From: Streptomyces justiciae
Lineage (GTDB): Bacteria; Actinomycetota; Actinomycetes; Streptomycetales; Streptomycetaceae
Assembly (NCBI RefSeq): GCF_015163075.1
Contig: NZ_JADDXU010000006.1
Span: forward strand, 248,001 to 312,000
Direction: 5' to 3'
DNA: 64,000 bases
The translations under genes were made by a program, and so were the position numbers. The notes under the pieces were generated by a model. It was not told where the DNA came from. It saw only the letters and a list, made by a program, of their open reading frames with translations, and made no database searches. Of this stretch, positions 43,944 through 52,611 are shown piece by piece; positions within the stretch are counted from its first letter, which is position 1; every line of letters starts with the position of its first letter.

Positions 43944-44600
43944 TCACCACCCGCGCGCGTGCCACTCCGGCAGATGCGGGCGCTCCGCGCCCAGCGTCGT
44001 GTCGTTGCCGTGGCCCGGGTAGACCCACGTCTCGTCGGGGAGGACGTCGAAGATCTTCGTCTCGACGTCGTGGATGAGGCTGGCGAACGCCTCAGGGTCC
44101 TTGCGGGTGTTGCCCACGCCGCCGGGGAACAGGCAGTCGCCGGTGAAGACATGAGGGTGGCCGTGCGGGTCGTCGTAGACGAGGGCGATCGAGCCCGGCG
44201 TGTGGCCGACCAGGTGGCGGGCGGTGAGCTCGACATGGCCGACATGGAGCGTGTCGCCGTCCTGGACGAGGACGTCGGTCGGCACGGGGATGCCGGCGGC
44301 GTCGTCGCGGCCCGCGTACGTGCGCGCGCCCGTCGCCTCGACGACCCGGGCGAGCGCCTGCCAGTGATCGCCGTGCTGGTGGGTGGTGACGACGGAGGTG
44401 ATGCCGTCGTCACCGATCATCCCGAGCAGGGTGTCCGCGTCGTTGGCCGCGTCGATCAGCAGCTGCTCGTCCGTGGCCCGGCAGCGCAGCAGATAGGCGT
44501 TGTTGTCCATCGGGCCGACCGCGATCTTGGTGATCATCAGGTCCTTGAGCTCATGCACGTCCGCCGGGCCACCGACGGTCACCTGTCCGCTGTACGTCAT
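43944..44600 (-). CDS. MBL-fold metallo-hydrolase (glyoxalase II-like)
   Basis: The 218-residue protein has the metallo-beta-lactamase motif THQHGDHW, the later His in GHTPGSIAL, the Asp in FTGDCLFPGGVGNT and a C-terminal GHGNDT His. The GDCLF and ETKIFDVLPDETWVYPGHG segments are closest to glyoxalase II/persulfide-dioxygenase-like or hydroxyacylglutathione hydrolase-like proteins. In actinobacteria the thiol would be mycothiol. It is followed upstream by a mycothiol-dependent family gene, which supports a thiol role. Confidence 0.85.
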   Translation of the reverse strand: MTYSGQVTVGGPADVHELKDLMITKIAVGPMDNNAYLLRCRATDEQLLIDAANDADTLLGMIGDDGITSVVTTHQHGDHWQALARVVEATGARTYAGRDDAAGIPVPTDVLVQDGDTLHVGHVELTARHLVGHTPGSIALVYDDPHGHPHVFTGDCLFPGGVGNTRKDPEAFASLIHDVETKIFDVLPDETWVYPGHGNDTTLGAERPHLPEWHARGW

Positions 44601-44621
44601 GGCGGTCAGTCTAGGACGCGC

Positions 44622-45308
44622 TCACAGCGGAGGAAGCTCCGGCAGCCCGCCGTTCCCCACCCGCAGCGTCGATCCGTCCCGGCGTCCGGCGAGCCATCCG
44701 AGCAGGTCCGCGGGGGACCCCGTCACGGTGACCGAGAACGCCTCGCCCACCCGGCCCGTCGTCCACACGCGCGTGCCGTCCGTCAGCTGTGTCGGCGGTA
44801 CGTCGGGGTGCCCGGTGAAACGGTCGGCGAGGAAAGCGATCTCCCGCTCCGTGAACTCCTCCGGTACGTCCTCGAGCTCGTACCCGATCCCCAGGTCCAC
44901 GTGATGCAGCTCGACCTCCACCCACCGCCGGAACGGCACCCGGGACGCCGTGTCGGTCACGCCGTTGCGCAGCTCGACGGTGCGGGACCAGTCGGCCGGG
45001 GCGGCCCCCGCCTCCTGGAAGCGGGCGGCGCTGTCGCGGACGTCCGCGAGCTGGACGTCGAGGGGGCGCGGGGCGTCGCGCTCGATGTCGGCGTCCCGGG
45101 CTTCGCCGGAGACGTACATGGGCCGGCCCCGCAGCACGTTCACGAGGGCGTCCGCGTTCCGGGCGAGGTGGGCGAGCACGTGACCGCGGCTCCACCCGGG
45201 AAGCCGTGACGGCTCGGTCACAGACGCGTTGTCCAGCTTGGCGACTGCGGTGAGCAGTCGATCCGTAGCGTCACGTACAGACGCCAGGTCATGCGCGTGA
45301 TCAATCAT
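44622..45308 (-). CDS. Maleylpyruvate isomerase family mycothiol-dependent enzyme
   Basis: The 228-residue protein has the DinB/MDMPI fold: an N-terminal four-helix domain with LPGWSRGHVLAHLARNADAL (metal His), VELHHVDLGIGYELEDVPEEF and a C-terminal domain. Such enzymes use mycothiol in isomerisation or transfer reactions. TAGGGT lies 7 bp upstream of the ATG, so the mRNA is probably leaderless. It lies just before the MBL gene with a 21-bp gap and is divergent from uvrA. Confidence 0.85.
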   Translation of the reverse strand: MIDHAHDLASVRDATDRLLTAVAKLDNASVTEPSRLPGWSRGHVLAHLARNADALVNVLRGRPMYVSGEARDADIERDAPRPLDVQLADVRDSAARFQEAGAAPADWSRTVELRNGVTDTASRVPFRRWVEVELHHVDLGIGYELEDVPEEFTEREIAFLADRFTGHPDVPPTQLTDGTRVWTTGRVGEAFSVTVTGSPADLLGWLAGRRDGSTLRVGNGGLPELPPL

Positions 45309-45453
45309 GGTGCTGACCCTAGACCCGCCACACCTTTGGGTGAAGGTGGTGAAGCAGTGCCGTAAATCGAATGCGCGTGCTATATGGTCGGTCGTGGCGT
45401 CGGGCATGCTGGATGGTCCGGGATTGTTCTCCCATTCGGGAATCCGACCGGCG

Positions 45454-45476
45454 TTGTCAGTGGCTCCCCCTAGTGT
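45454..45476 (+). promoter_or_regulatory. PafBC-type DNA-damage promoter of uvrA
   Basis: TTGTCAGTG (45454-45462), 8-bp spacer, TAGTGT (45471-45476). Exact match to the consensus. Unlike uvrB and ogt, the leader before the start is about 50 nt. Confidence 0.88.
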
Positions 45477-45532
45477 GAGAAGACACGGGGGCCTCGCCCC
45501 TGTCACTTCTCTCAAGAAAGGTGCGGACCGGC

Positions 45533-48500
45533 GTGGCCGACCGTCTCATCGTCCGTGGCGCGCGCGAGCACAACCTGAAGAACGTCTCGCTCGACCTGCC
45601 GCGTGACTCGCTCATCGTCTTCACGGGCCTGTCCGGGTCGGGCAAGTCCTCCCTGGCCTTCGACACCATCTTCGCCGAGGGCCAGCGTCGCTACGTGGAG
45701 TCGCTCTCCTCGTACGCCCGCCAGTTCCTCGGCCAGATGGACAAGCCGGACGTCGACTTCATCGAGGGCCTCTCCCCGGCGGTCTCGATCGACCAGAAGT
45801 CGACCTCCCGCAACCCGCGCTCGACAGTCGGCACCATCACCGAGGTCTACGACTACCTCCGGCTGCTCTTCGCCCGCATCGGCAAGCCGCACTGCCCCGA
45901 GTGCGGCCGGCCCATCGCGCGCCAGTCGCCGCAGGCCATCGTCGACAAGGTCCTGGAGCTGCCGGAGGGGAGCCGCTTCCAGGTGCTGTCGCCGCTGGTG
46001 CGCGAGCGCAAGGGCGAGTTCGTCGACCTCTTCGCCGACCTCCAGACCAAGGGCTACTCCCGCGCGCGGGTCGACGGCGAGACCATCCAGCTCTCCGAGC
46101 CGCCCACGCTGAAGAAGCAGGAGAAGCACACCATCGAGGTGGTCGTCGACCGCCTCACGGTGAAGGACTCCGCCAAGCGCCGCCTCACCGACTCCGTGGA
46201 GACCGCCCTCGGCCTGTCCGGCGGCATGGTCGTCCTCGACTTCGTCGACCTCCCCGCCGACGACCCCGAGCGCGAGCGCATGTACTCGGAGCACCTGTAC
46301 TGCGCCTACGACGACCTGTCCTTCGAGGAGCTGGAGCCCCGTTCCTTCTCCTTCAACTCGCCCTTCGGCGCCTGCCCCGAGTGCACGGGTATCGGCACGC
46401 GCATGGAGGTCGACCCGGAGCTGATCGTCCCGGACGAGGACAAGAGCCTCGACGAGGGCGCCATCCACCCCTGGTCGCACGGCCACACCAAGGACTACTT
46501 CGGCCGCCTGATCGGCGCCCTGGCGGACGCGCTCGGCTTCCGGACGGACATCCCCTTCGCCGGGCTGCCCCAGCGCGCCAAGAAGGCCCTGCTCTACGGC
46601 CACAAGACGCAGATCGAGGTGCGGTACCGCAACCGGTACGGCCGCGAGCGCGTGTACACGACGCCCTTCGAAGGCGCCGTCCCCTTCGTCAAGCGCCGGC
46701 ACAGCGAGTCCGAGAGCGATGCCAGCCGCGAGCGCTTCGAGGGCTACATGCGCGAGGTGCCCTGCCCCACCTGTGAGGGCACGCGCCTGAAGCCGATCGT
46801 CCTCGCGGTCACCATCATGGGGAAGTCGATCGCCGAGGTCTCCGGCATGTCCATCAGCGACTGCGCGGACTTCCTGGGCGAGCTGAAGCTCAACGCCCGC
46901 GACAAGAAGATCGCCGAGCGCGTGCTGAAGGAGGTCAACGAGCGGCTGAAGTTCCTGGTCGACGTCGGCCTGGACTACCTCTCGCTCAACCGCGCGGCCG
47001 GCACCCTCTCCGGCGGCGAGGCCCAGCGCATCCGCCTGGCCACTCAGATCGGCTCCGGCCTCGTGGGCGTGCTGTACGTCCTCGACGAGCCGTCCATCGG
47101 TCTGCACCAGCGCGACAACCACCGGCTGATCGAGACCCTCGTCCGGCTCCGCGACATGGGCAACACGCTCATCGTCGTCGAGCACGACGAGGACACCATC
47201 AAGGTCGCCGACTGGGTCGTCGACATCGGCCCCGGCGCGGGCGAGCACGGCGGCAAGGTCGTGCACAGCGGCTCCATGAAGGAGCTGCTCGCCAACGCGG
47301 AGTCGATGACGGGCCAGTACCTGTCCGGCAAGAAGGCCATCCCGATCCCGGACATCCGCCGCCCGCAGGACCCGTCCCGGCGGCTCACCGTGCACGGCGC
47401 CCGGGAGAACAACCTCCAGGACATCGACGTCTCGTTCCCGCTCGGCGTCTTCACGGCCGTCACCGGTGTCTCCGGCTCCGGCAAGTCCACGCTGGTCAAC
47501 GACATCCTGTACACGCACCTGGCCCGTGAGCTGAACGGCGCCAGGAGCGTTCCGGGGCGGCACACGCGCGTGGACGGCGACGACCTCGTCGACAAGGTCG
47601 TGCACGTCGACCAGTCGCCGATCGGCCGCACCCCGCGGTCCAACCCGGCCACGTACACCGGCGTCTTCGACCACGTCCGCAAGCTGTTCGCCGAGACCAC
47701 CGAGGCGAAGGTCCGCGGCTACATGCCCGGCCGCTTCTCCTTCAACGTCAAGGGCGGCCGCTGCGAGAACTGCGCGGGCGACGGCACCATCAAGATCGAG
47801 ATGAACTTCCTCCCGGACGTCTACGTCCCGTGCGAGGTCTGCCACGGCGCCCGGTACAACCGGGAGACCCTGGAGGTCCACTACAAGGGCAAGTCCATCG
47901 CCGAGGTCCTGAACATGCCCATCGAGGAAGCGATGAACTTCTTCGAGGCCGTCCCGGCGATCAACCGCCACCTGAAGACGCTTAACGACGTCGGTCTGGG
48001 CTATGTCCGCCTCGGCCAGTCCGCGACGACCCTCTCCGGTGGTGAGGCCCAGCGCGTGAAGCTCGCCAGCGAGCTCCAGAAGCGCTCCACCGGGCGCACG
48101 GTCTACGTCCTCGACGAGCCGACCACCGGTCTGCACTTCGAGGACATCAGCAAGCTGCTGAAGGTCCTCGCCGGCCTGGTCGACAAGGGCAACACGGTCA
48201 TCGTCATCGAGCACAACCTCGACGTGATCAAGACCGCCGACTGGATCGTCGACATGGGTCCCGAGGGCGGCGCGGGCGGCGGTCTCGTCGTCGCCGAGGG
48301 CACCCCCGAGGAGGTCGCCGGAGTCCCCGCCAGCCACACCGGTAAGTTCCTCCGCGAGATCCTCGGCGCCGACCGCATCAGCGACGGAGCCGCGGTGAAG
48401 GCCCCGCGCCGGGCGGCGACGAAGACGACGGCCAAGAAGACGGTCGCGGCCAGGTCGACGGCGAAGAAGACGGCGACGGCCAAGACGGGCACCGCGACCG

Positions 48501-48568
48501 CGAAGAAGGCAGCCTCCGCGAAGAAGGCGGCCCCCGCGAAGAAGGCGACCCGGGCCCGCAAGGCCTGA
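45533..48568 (+). CDS. uvrA: Excinuclease ABC subunit A
   Basis: The 1011-residue protein is UvrA: two ABC modules with Walker A TGLSGSGKSSLAF and TGVSGSGKSTLVN, signature LSGGEAQRI and LSGGEAQRV, Walker B VLDEPSIGLH and VLDEPTTGLH, and zinc-finger Cys pairs (CPEC, CPTC, CENC, CEVC). It scans DNA for damage and loads UvrB. The last about 60 residues are a Lys/Ala-rich tail (AKKA repeats) absent from E. coli UvrA. I chose the GTG at 45533, which starts MADRLIVRGAREHNL; an in-frame GTG four codons upstream is an alternative. Confidence 0.97.
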   Translation: MADRLIVRGAREHNLKNVSLDLPRDSLIVFTGLSGSGKSSLAFDTIFAEGQRRYVESLSSYARQFLGQMDKPDVDFIEGLSPAVSIDQKSTSRNPRSTVGTITEVYDYLRLLFARIGKPHCPECGRPIARQSPQAIVDKVLELPEGSRFQVLSPLVRERKGEFVDLFADLQTKGYSRARVDGETIQLSEPPTLKKQEKHTIEVVVDRLTVKDSAKRRLTDSVETALGLSGGMVVLDFVDLPADDPERERMYSEHLYCAYDDLSFEELEPRSFSFNSPFGACPECTGIGTRMEVDPELIVPDEDKSLDEGAIHPWSHGHTKDYFGRLIGALADALGFRTDIPFAGLPQRAKKALLYGHKTQIEVRYRNRYGRERVYTTPFEGAVPFVKRRHSESESDASRERFEGYMREVPCPTCEGTRLKPIVLAVTIMGKSIAEVSGMSISDCADFLGELKLNARDKKIAERVLKEVNERLKFLVDVGLDYLSLNRAAGTLSGGEAQRIRLATQIGSGLVGVLYVLDEPSIGLHQRDNHRLIETLVRLRDMGNTLIVVEHDEDTIKVADWVVDIGPGAGEHGGKVVHSGSMKELLANAESMTGQYLSGKKAIPIPDIRRPQDPSRRLTVHGARENNLQDIDVSFPLGVFTAVTGVSGSGKSTLVNDILYTHLARELNGARSVPGRHTRVDGDDLVDKVVHVDQSPIGRTPRSNPATYTGVFDHVRKLFAETTEAKVRGYMPGRFSFNVKGGRCENCAGDGTIKIEMNFLPDVYVPCEVCHGARYNRETLEVHYKGKSIAEVLNMPIEEAMNFFEAVPAINRHLKTLNDVGLGYVRLGQSATTLSGGEAQRVKLASELQKRSTGRTVYVLDEPTTGLHFEDISKLLKVLAGLVDKGNTVIVIEHNLDVIKTADWIVDMGPEGGAGGGLVVAEGTPEEVAGVPASHTGKFLREILGADRISDGAAVKAPRRAATKTTAKKTVAARSTAKKTATAKTGTATAKKAASAKKAAPAKKATRARKA

Positions 48569-48588
48569 CGCGGCAGAACAACGGATTA

Positions 48589-48621
48589 CCGGGAGGCGGC
48601 TGGCCGACAGCCGCCTCCCGG
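48589..48621 (+). terminator. Perfect 13-bp hairpin after uvrA
   Basis: CCGGGAGGCGGCT (48589-48601) pairs with AGCCGCCTCCCGG (48609-48621), 7-nt loop. No long T-run, as usual in Streptomyces. Confidence 0.8.
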
Positions 48622-48679
48622 CGCCGTTTCCGGCCCCGGCCTTTGATCGGCAGGCCCCCGACTGCCATGCTGCGCCCAA

Positions 48680-48720
48680 GCACCGAGCCAAGCACCAAAG
48701 CATCACGCACCGAGCCAAGC
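48680..48720. repeat. 14-bp direct repeats upstream of the DUF4231 gene
   Basis: GCACCGAGCCAAGC occurs at 48680-48693 and 48707-48720 (27-bp period), with related AGCACCAA elements between and after. It may be an operator or promoter element of the next gene. Confidence 0.5.
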
Positions 48721-48769
48721 GCGCATGAAGCGGCATCAGCACCAAGTGCCTTGCAGCAGGGGGAAATCC

Positions 48770-49231
48770 ATGCCCGAGCCCGTCGTCCCGGCATCCAGAG
48801 GCACCTCACCAGACCGCCGTGAGGAGAAGCCCGCGGACGTCGTCTGGAAGCGTCTGCAGGACCAGATCCGTTGGTTCGACGAGAAGAGCGAGTCGGCCCA
48901 ACACCAGTTCAGACGCCTGAAGATGGCCACCCTGATCCTGGCGGCGGGCATCCCCGTGGCGGTGGCGGCCTCCGCGCCGAACTGGGTCGCGGCACTGATG
49001 GGTGCCCTGGTCGCGGTCGTCGAGGGCGCCCAGCAGCTCTTCAAGTACCAGGAGAACTGGATCAGTTACCGCTCGGTCTGCGAGAACCTGCGCCGCGAGG
49101 AACACCTCTACCTGGTCCACGCCGGCCCCTACGCGACCGCCCAGAACCCCGAACTCCTGCTCGCCGAACAGGTGGAGAAGCTCACGAGCCAGGAAACCGC
49201 CCAGTGGGCCGAGCGAGAGACGGCCAACTGA
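48770..49231 (+). CDS. DUF4231 (SLATT-like) two-helix membrane protein
   Basis: The 153-residue protein has an N-terminal charged helix (WKRLQDQIRWFDEKSESAQHQFRRLK), two close membrane helices (about residues 50-68 and 70-88) and a C-terminal helix with ENWISYRSVCENLRREEHLYLVHAGPY. This fits DUF4231, related to the SLATT superfamily proposed as membrane effectors in bacterial conflict systems. No nucleotide-sensor partner gene is adjacent. The ATG at 48770 has a GGGGGAAA stretch upstream. Confidence 0.75.
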   Translation: MPEPVVPASRGTSPDRREEKPADVVWKRLQDQIRWFDEKSESAQHQFRRLKMATLILAAGIPVAVAASAPNWVAALMGALVAVVEGAQQLFKYQENWISYRSVCENLRREEHLYLVHAGPYATAQNPELLLAEQVEKLTSQETAQWAERETAN

Positions 49232-49282
49232 CCCACCACGGCCCGACGAACCGTACGTCCGGCTGAACCCGCATCCCGCCCG

Positions 49283-50194
49283 TTAGATCCCCGCCACTTC
49301 ATCGGCGTACGGCGACTCCGCCCCGGCCCGTGAGCAGGTGACCGCCGCCGCACGCGCCGCGAACCGCAGCAGCCGTGTCCAGTCGTCCCGGCGCAGCGCC
49401 TCGACCGCCTCCGCGGACAGGGCATCGAGAGCGGAAAGGCCGTGTAGCAGGGCCGCGTTCACGGTGTCGCCCGCGCCGATCGTGTCGACGACGTCGACCT
49501 CCTCGCCCGGCACCGAGTGCACACCCCCGTCCCGGGTGAACGCGGTCAGCCCGTCACCGCCCTGCGTGATGACCACGGCCGACGGGCCCGAGGCCAGCCA
49601 CTCACGCGGGGTGCCGCCCAGCCACAGCGCGTCCTCCTCGGAGAGCTTCAGCAGCGACACCGACGGCAGCCAGCTCTTGAAGCGGGCCCGGTACGCGTCC
49701 GGGTCCGGGATCAGCCCGGCGCGGATGTTGGGGTCGAGCGCGGTGAACACGCCCTGCGCGGCCGCCGTCCGCATCAGCTCCTCGTAGGCGCTCGCCCCCG
49801 GCTCCAGCACCAGCGAACAGGTGCCGAAGGACACCGCGCGCGTACCGGCGGGGAGTCGGTCGGGGGCCGTGAACAGGCGGTCGGCGGTGCCGTCGACGTA
49901 GAAGGAGTAGGCGGCCGAGCCGTGCGCGTCGATCGTGGCCACGGCCAGGGTGGTCGGTTCCGGGCCGCGCTGTACGGCCGACACGTCCACCGACGCCCGG
50001 CGCAGCCCGTCCAGCAGCGCCTCGCCGAACGCGTCGGACGACGTACGGGAGCAGAAGGCGGTGGGGGAGCCGAGGCGGCCGAGGGCGACGGCGGTGTTGT
50101 ACGGGCCGCCGCCGAGCGCCGGCGTGAGCCCCGCCAGGGCGCCCGTGCCCTGCGGTACCAGATCGATGAGGGCCTCACCGGCGACGACGATCAC
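49283..50194 (-). CDS. PfkB-family carbohydrate kinase (fructokinase-like)
   Basis: The 303-residue protein has the ribokinase/fructokinase signatures: MIVVAGEALIDLVP, the sugar-binding loop GGGPYNTAVALGRLGS and the catalytic VVDTIGAGDTVNAALLHG. The closeness to fructokinase is by overall pattern only. The GTG start overlaps the stop of the LacI regulator by 4 bp, so the regulator is made with the enzyme it most likely controls. Confidence 0.85.
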   Translation of the reverse strand: MIVVAGEALIDLVPQGTGALAGLTPALGGGPYNTAVALGRLGSPTAFCSRTSSDAFGEALLDGLRRASVDVSAVQRGPEPTTLAVATIDAHGSAAYSFYVDGTADRLFTAPDRLPAGTRAVSFGTCSLVLEPGASAYEELMRTAAAQGVFTALDPNIRAGLIPDPDAYRARFKSWLPSVSLLKLSEEDALWLGGTPREWLASGPSAVVITQGGDGLTAFTRDGGVHSVPGEEVDVVDTIGAGDTVNAALLHGLSALDALSAEAVEALRRDDWTRLLRFAARAAAVTCSRAGAESPYADEVAGI

Positions 50195-51264
50195 GAGTCG
50201 GGTCCTTTCTCGAACTTCTCGAACTTCTCAGATGTCTCGAACTGCGTTGACCGGGCCGGGGGTTCGGCGCAGCCGCACGAACTGCGGTGGACGAACGTGC
50301 AGGGCAGGCGCACGGTCCCGGCCGGCCGGTCCGGGGCGGCCAGCCGCGCCAGCAGCACCCGGACCGCCTCGGCGCCCAGCTCCTTGCTGGGCTGGGCGAT
50401 CGCGGTGAGCCGGGGCGAGAAGAGGTCGGCCCAGGCGAAGTCGTCGAAGCAGCACAGCGCGAGGTCGCCGGGCACGGACAGGCCGCGGTCGCGCAGGGCG
50501 CGCAGCGCGCCGATGGTCATCGCGTTGTTGGCCGTGACGAGGGCCGTGGGCGGATCGGCGAGGGACAGCAGCGCGGCGGTCGCCCGCTCGGCACCGGCCG
50601 ACGCGGAGTCGCCGTACGCGACGAGCTGTTCGTCGTACGGCAGTCCGGCGGCCGTGAGGCCGGACCGGTACCCGGCGAGGCGTTCACCGCTGGTGCTCAG
50701 CCCCGGCAGGCCGGCGACCAGGCCGATCCGCCGGTGGCCGAGTCCGGCGAGGTGGGTGACCAGCAGGCTCGTCGGCCCGGTGTTCTCGGCGCAGACCTGG
50801 TCGAAGTGCGGCGGCCCCTCGACCACCCGGTCCAGGAGCACGGTCGGCACCCGGTGGCGGTCGAGGTAGGCGAGCAGCTCGCCGGGTTCCGCGGAGGGCG
50901 CGACGATCATGCCGTCCACCCGCCGCTCGTGCAGCAGTTGGACGACCTTGCGCTCATGGGCGGGGTCGTCGTGCGGGTCGGCGATGAGGAGGCTGTAGCC
51001 GTGCCGCAGGGTCTCGGCCTCGACGCCCTGGAGGATCTCCGTGAAGTACGGGTTGCTGATCGCCGACACCGCGAGGCCGATGGACCGGGTCCGGGACGTC
51101 ACCAGGGAACGGGCGAGGGTGTTGGGCGTGTAGCCGAGCTCGTCCATGGCGTCCAGGACGGCCTGCCGGGTGTGGGGGAGGACCGGTCGGGTGCCGTTGA
51201 GCACGTGCGAGACGGTCGCCACGGAGACGCCCGCGCTGCGCGCCACGTCGGCCATGGTCGGCAT
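50191..51264 (-). CDS. LacI-family transcriptional regulator
   Basis: The 357-residue protein has the LacI helix-turn-helix (MPTMADVARSAGVSVATVSHVLNG), the hinge helix (RSLVTSRTRSIGLAVSAISNPYF) and a periplasmic-binding-protein-like sensor domain. The C-terminal tail has a short repeat (EKFEKFEKG) and a CGC pair of unknown role. It probably represses itself and the coupled sugar kinase through the 50-bp palindrome upstream. Confidence 0.92.
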   Translation of the reverse strand: MPTMADVARSAGVSVATVSHVLNGTRPVLPHTRQAVLDAMDELGYTPNTLARSLVTSRTRSIGLAVSAISNPYFTEILQGVEAETLRHGYSLLIADPHDDPAHERKVVQLLHERRVDGMIVAPSAEPGELLAYLDRHRVPTVLLDRVVEGPPHFDQVCAENTGPTSLLVTHLAGLGHRRIGLVAGLPGLSTSGERLAGYRSGLTAAGLPYDEQLVAYGDSASAGAERATAALLSLADPPTALVTANNAMTIGALRALRDRGLSVPGDLALCCFDDFAWADLFSPRLTAIAQPSKELGAEAVRVLLARLAAPDRPAGTVRLPCTFVHRSSCGCAEPPARSTQFETSEKFEKFEKGPDS

Positions 51265-51315
51265 GCCGCCCCCCGTTCCCTCCCAGAAACACCGTCAGGC
51301 CGGGAACGTATCCCA

Positions 51316-51365
51316 TCCGGGGCCGGACGTAAACGCTTGCGCAAGCGTTTACGTCCGGCCCCGGA
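51316..51365. promoter_or_regulatory. 50-bp perfect palindrome with a LacI-type operator core
   Basis: The region 51316-51365 is a perfect inverted repeat of 25-bp arms with no spacer. The centre (about 51331-51350) reads AAACGCTTGC and its complement, typical of LacI/GalR operators. It starts 51 bp upstream of the LacI gene and lies 60 bp downstream of the stop of the leftward XRE-like gene, so it may also serve as that gene's terminator. Confidence 0.8.
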
Positions 51366-51424
51366 CCTCAGAGAGGGGCGCTCCGCACGTCAGAGGGGAG
51401 CGCCCCCGCACGTCACCAGGCGTC

Positions 51425-52384
51425 CTACTCCCAGTCCCACCCGATCCCGACGATCCCGCTCCGCACCCGTGGCTCGACGATGTGGACCGAGCGGTGCAGG
51501 CCGGTGAGGGCCAGTTCCTGACGGCCGCTGCGCGGGGCCGCGGGTGAGTGCTGGGTGAAGCGGTGGCAGCGGGTCGGCAGCGCGTTCTCGTCGAACCGCA
51601 CTTGGAGCGCGTACTGGCCGCCGGCGGGCCCGAACCCGCGGACGTATTCGCGGGAGACACCGGCCGTGCCGTCCTCGACGGCGTAGCGGAACAGGAACGT
51701 CTCGCCCGCCCGGAGCCGGGTGTCGAAGAGCAGCTCGGCGACGAGCACCCCGGTGTCGTGGTGCAGCCGGACACGTCCCGTGCGGCAGTTCTCCAGGGCG
51801 TGCACCTGCATCCGCTCCGGCGCGCATCCCGGGTCGCCGTGGTGGACGGCGACGAAGCGGTCGACGCCGTCCTTGTGGGCGCGCACGATGTGGTGCGACT
51901 CGCGCCCGAGGAGTTCGCGGCGCCCGCCTATCCGTACCCGCTCGTGGTGGCCGAGGGTGTGCAGGCCGCCGTCCACGGGCGAGCCCAGCTCGGCGAGCAG
52001 CCGGTGCAGCACGCCCGAGGCCTCCACCAGGGAGCGGTAGGAGCGGGCGGCGGGGCGCTGGCCGGCCGCGGCGTCGTCGCTCTCGGCGAGCAGCCTGATC
52101 AGCGACTCCTCGGGCAGCTGGAGGATCTCCTCCAGGGCGCGGACGGCGCGCAGCGACTCGGGGCGCTGCGGACGCCGCGCGCCCTGCTGCCAGTAACTCA
52201 GGCTGGTGACGCCGACTTTGACCCCATGGCGGGACAGGTGGTGCTGCACACGCTGGAGCGGCAGACCGCGGGCGGCGATCGCGGCACGCAGGGCCACGTG
52301 GAAGGGGCCGCCTCGCAGGGCCGAGTCCAGTTCCGCGGTGGCGACGACGGCGGCGACGTCCGCGTGCTGTGTGGCGTGCGGCAT
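51425..52384 (-). CDS. Uncharacterised protein with an XRE-like N-terminal domain
   Basis: The 319-residue protein has an N-terminal helical region (about residues 20-105: ALRAAIAARGLPLQRVQHHLSRHGVKVGVTSLSYWQQGARRPQ) that looks like a DNA-binding or partner-binding HTH variant, then LRALEEILQLPEESL. The C-terminal half is beta-rich with repeated HH and Cys residues (REYVRGFGPAGGQYALQVRF) and a WDWE end. I recognise no named family. A GAAAGG site precedes the ATG. It stands alone; a GTGTTG/CAACAC inverted repeat lies in its upstream region. Confidence 0.65.
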   Translation of the reverse strand: MPHATQHADVAAVVATAELDSALRGGPFHVALRAAIAARGLPLQRVQHHLSRHGVKVGVTSLSYWQQGARRPQRPESLRAVRALEEILQLPEESLIRLLAESDDAAAGQRPAARSYRSLVEASGVLHRLLAELGSPVDGGLHTLGHHERVRIGGRRELLGRESHHIVRAHKDGVDRFVAVHHGDPGCAPERMQVHALENCRTGRVRLHHDTGVLVAELLFDTRLRAGETFLFRYAVEDGTAGVSREYVRGFGPAGGQYALQVRFDENALPTRCHRFTQHSPAAPRSGRQELALTGLHRSVHIVEPRVRSGIVGIGWDWE

Positions 52385-52539
52385 GCAGGGGCCTTTCTGT
52401 GGGTGTTCACAACGGCTGGTCAGACCGTGCGCGGGGATGTCCTCGGGGTCACCCCGTCGGCGCAGCGGCGTCTGTGAGTACGTACGCCGTGGCTTCCGTG
52501 CGCCGTCGTTCACGGCCCCGAGTTCCCCCGCATTGAAGC

Positions 52540-52563
52540 GTGTTGACCTAGTCCCGACAACAC
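52540..52563. promoter_or_regulatory. Inverted repeat upstream of the XRE-like gene
   Basis: GTGTTG (52540-52545) and CAACAC (52558-52563), 12-bp spacer, in the 227-bp gap upstream of the leftward XRE-like gene. Possible operator. Confidence 0.35.
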
Positions 52564-52611
52564 CTCGTGCCCAACAGCGGGCCGTGCGCGGCCGATACGC
52601 GACTGGTCAAG

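Noticed and set aside
45308..45321. TAGGGT upstream of the mycothiol-dependent gene considered as another damage promoter
   Set aside because: The sequence 8 bp further upstream does not resemble TTGTCRGTG.
45512..48745. A long minus-strand frame opposite uvrA
   Set aside because: It has the same shadow character, and UvrA on the plus strand is unambiguous.
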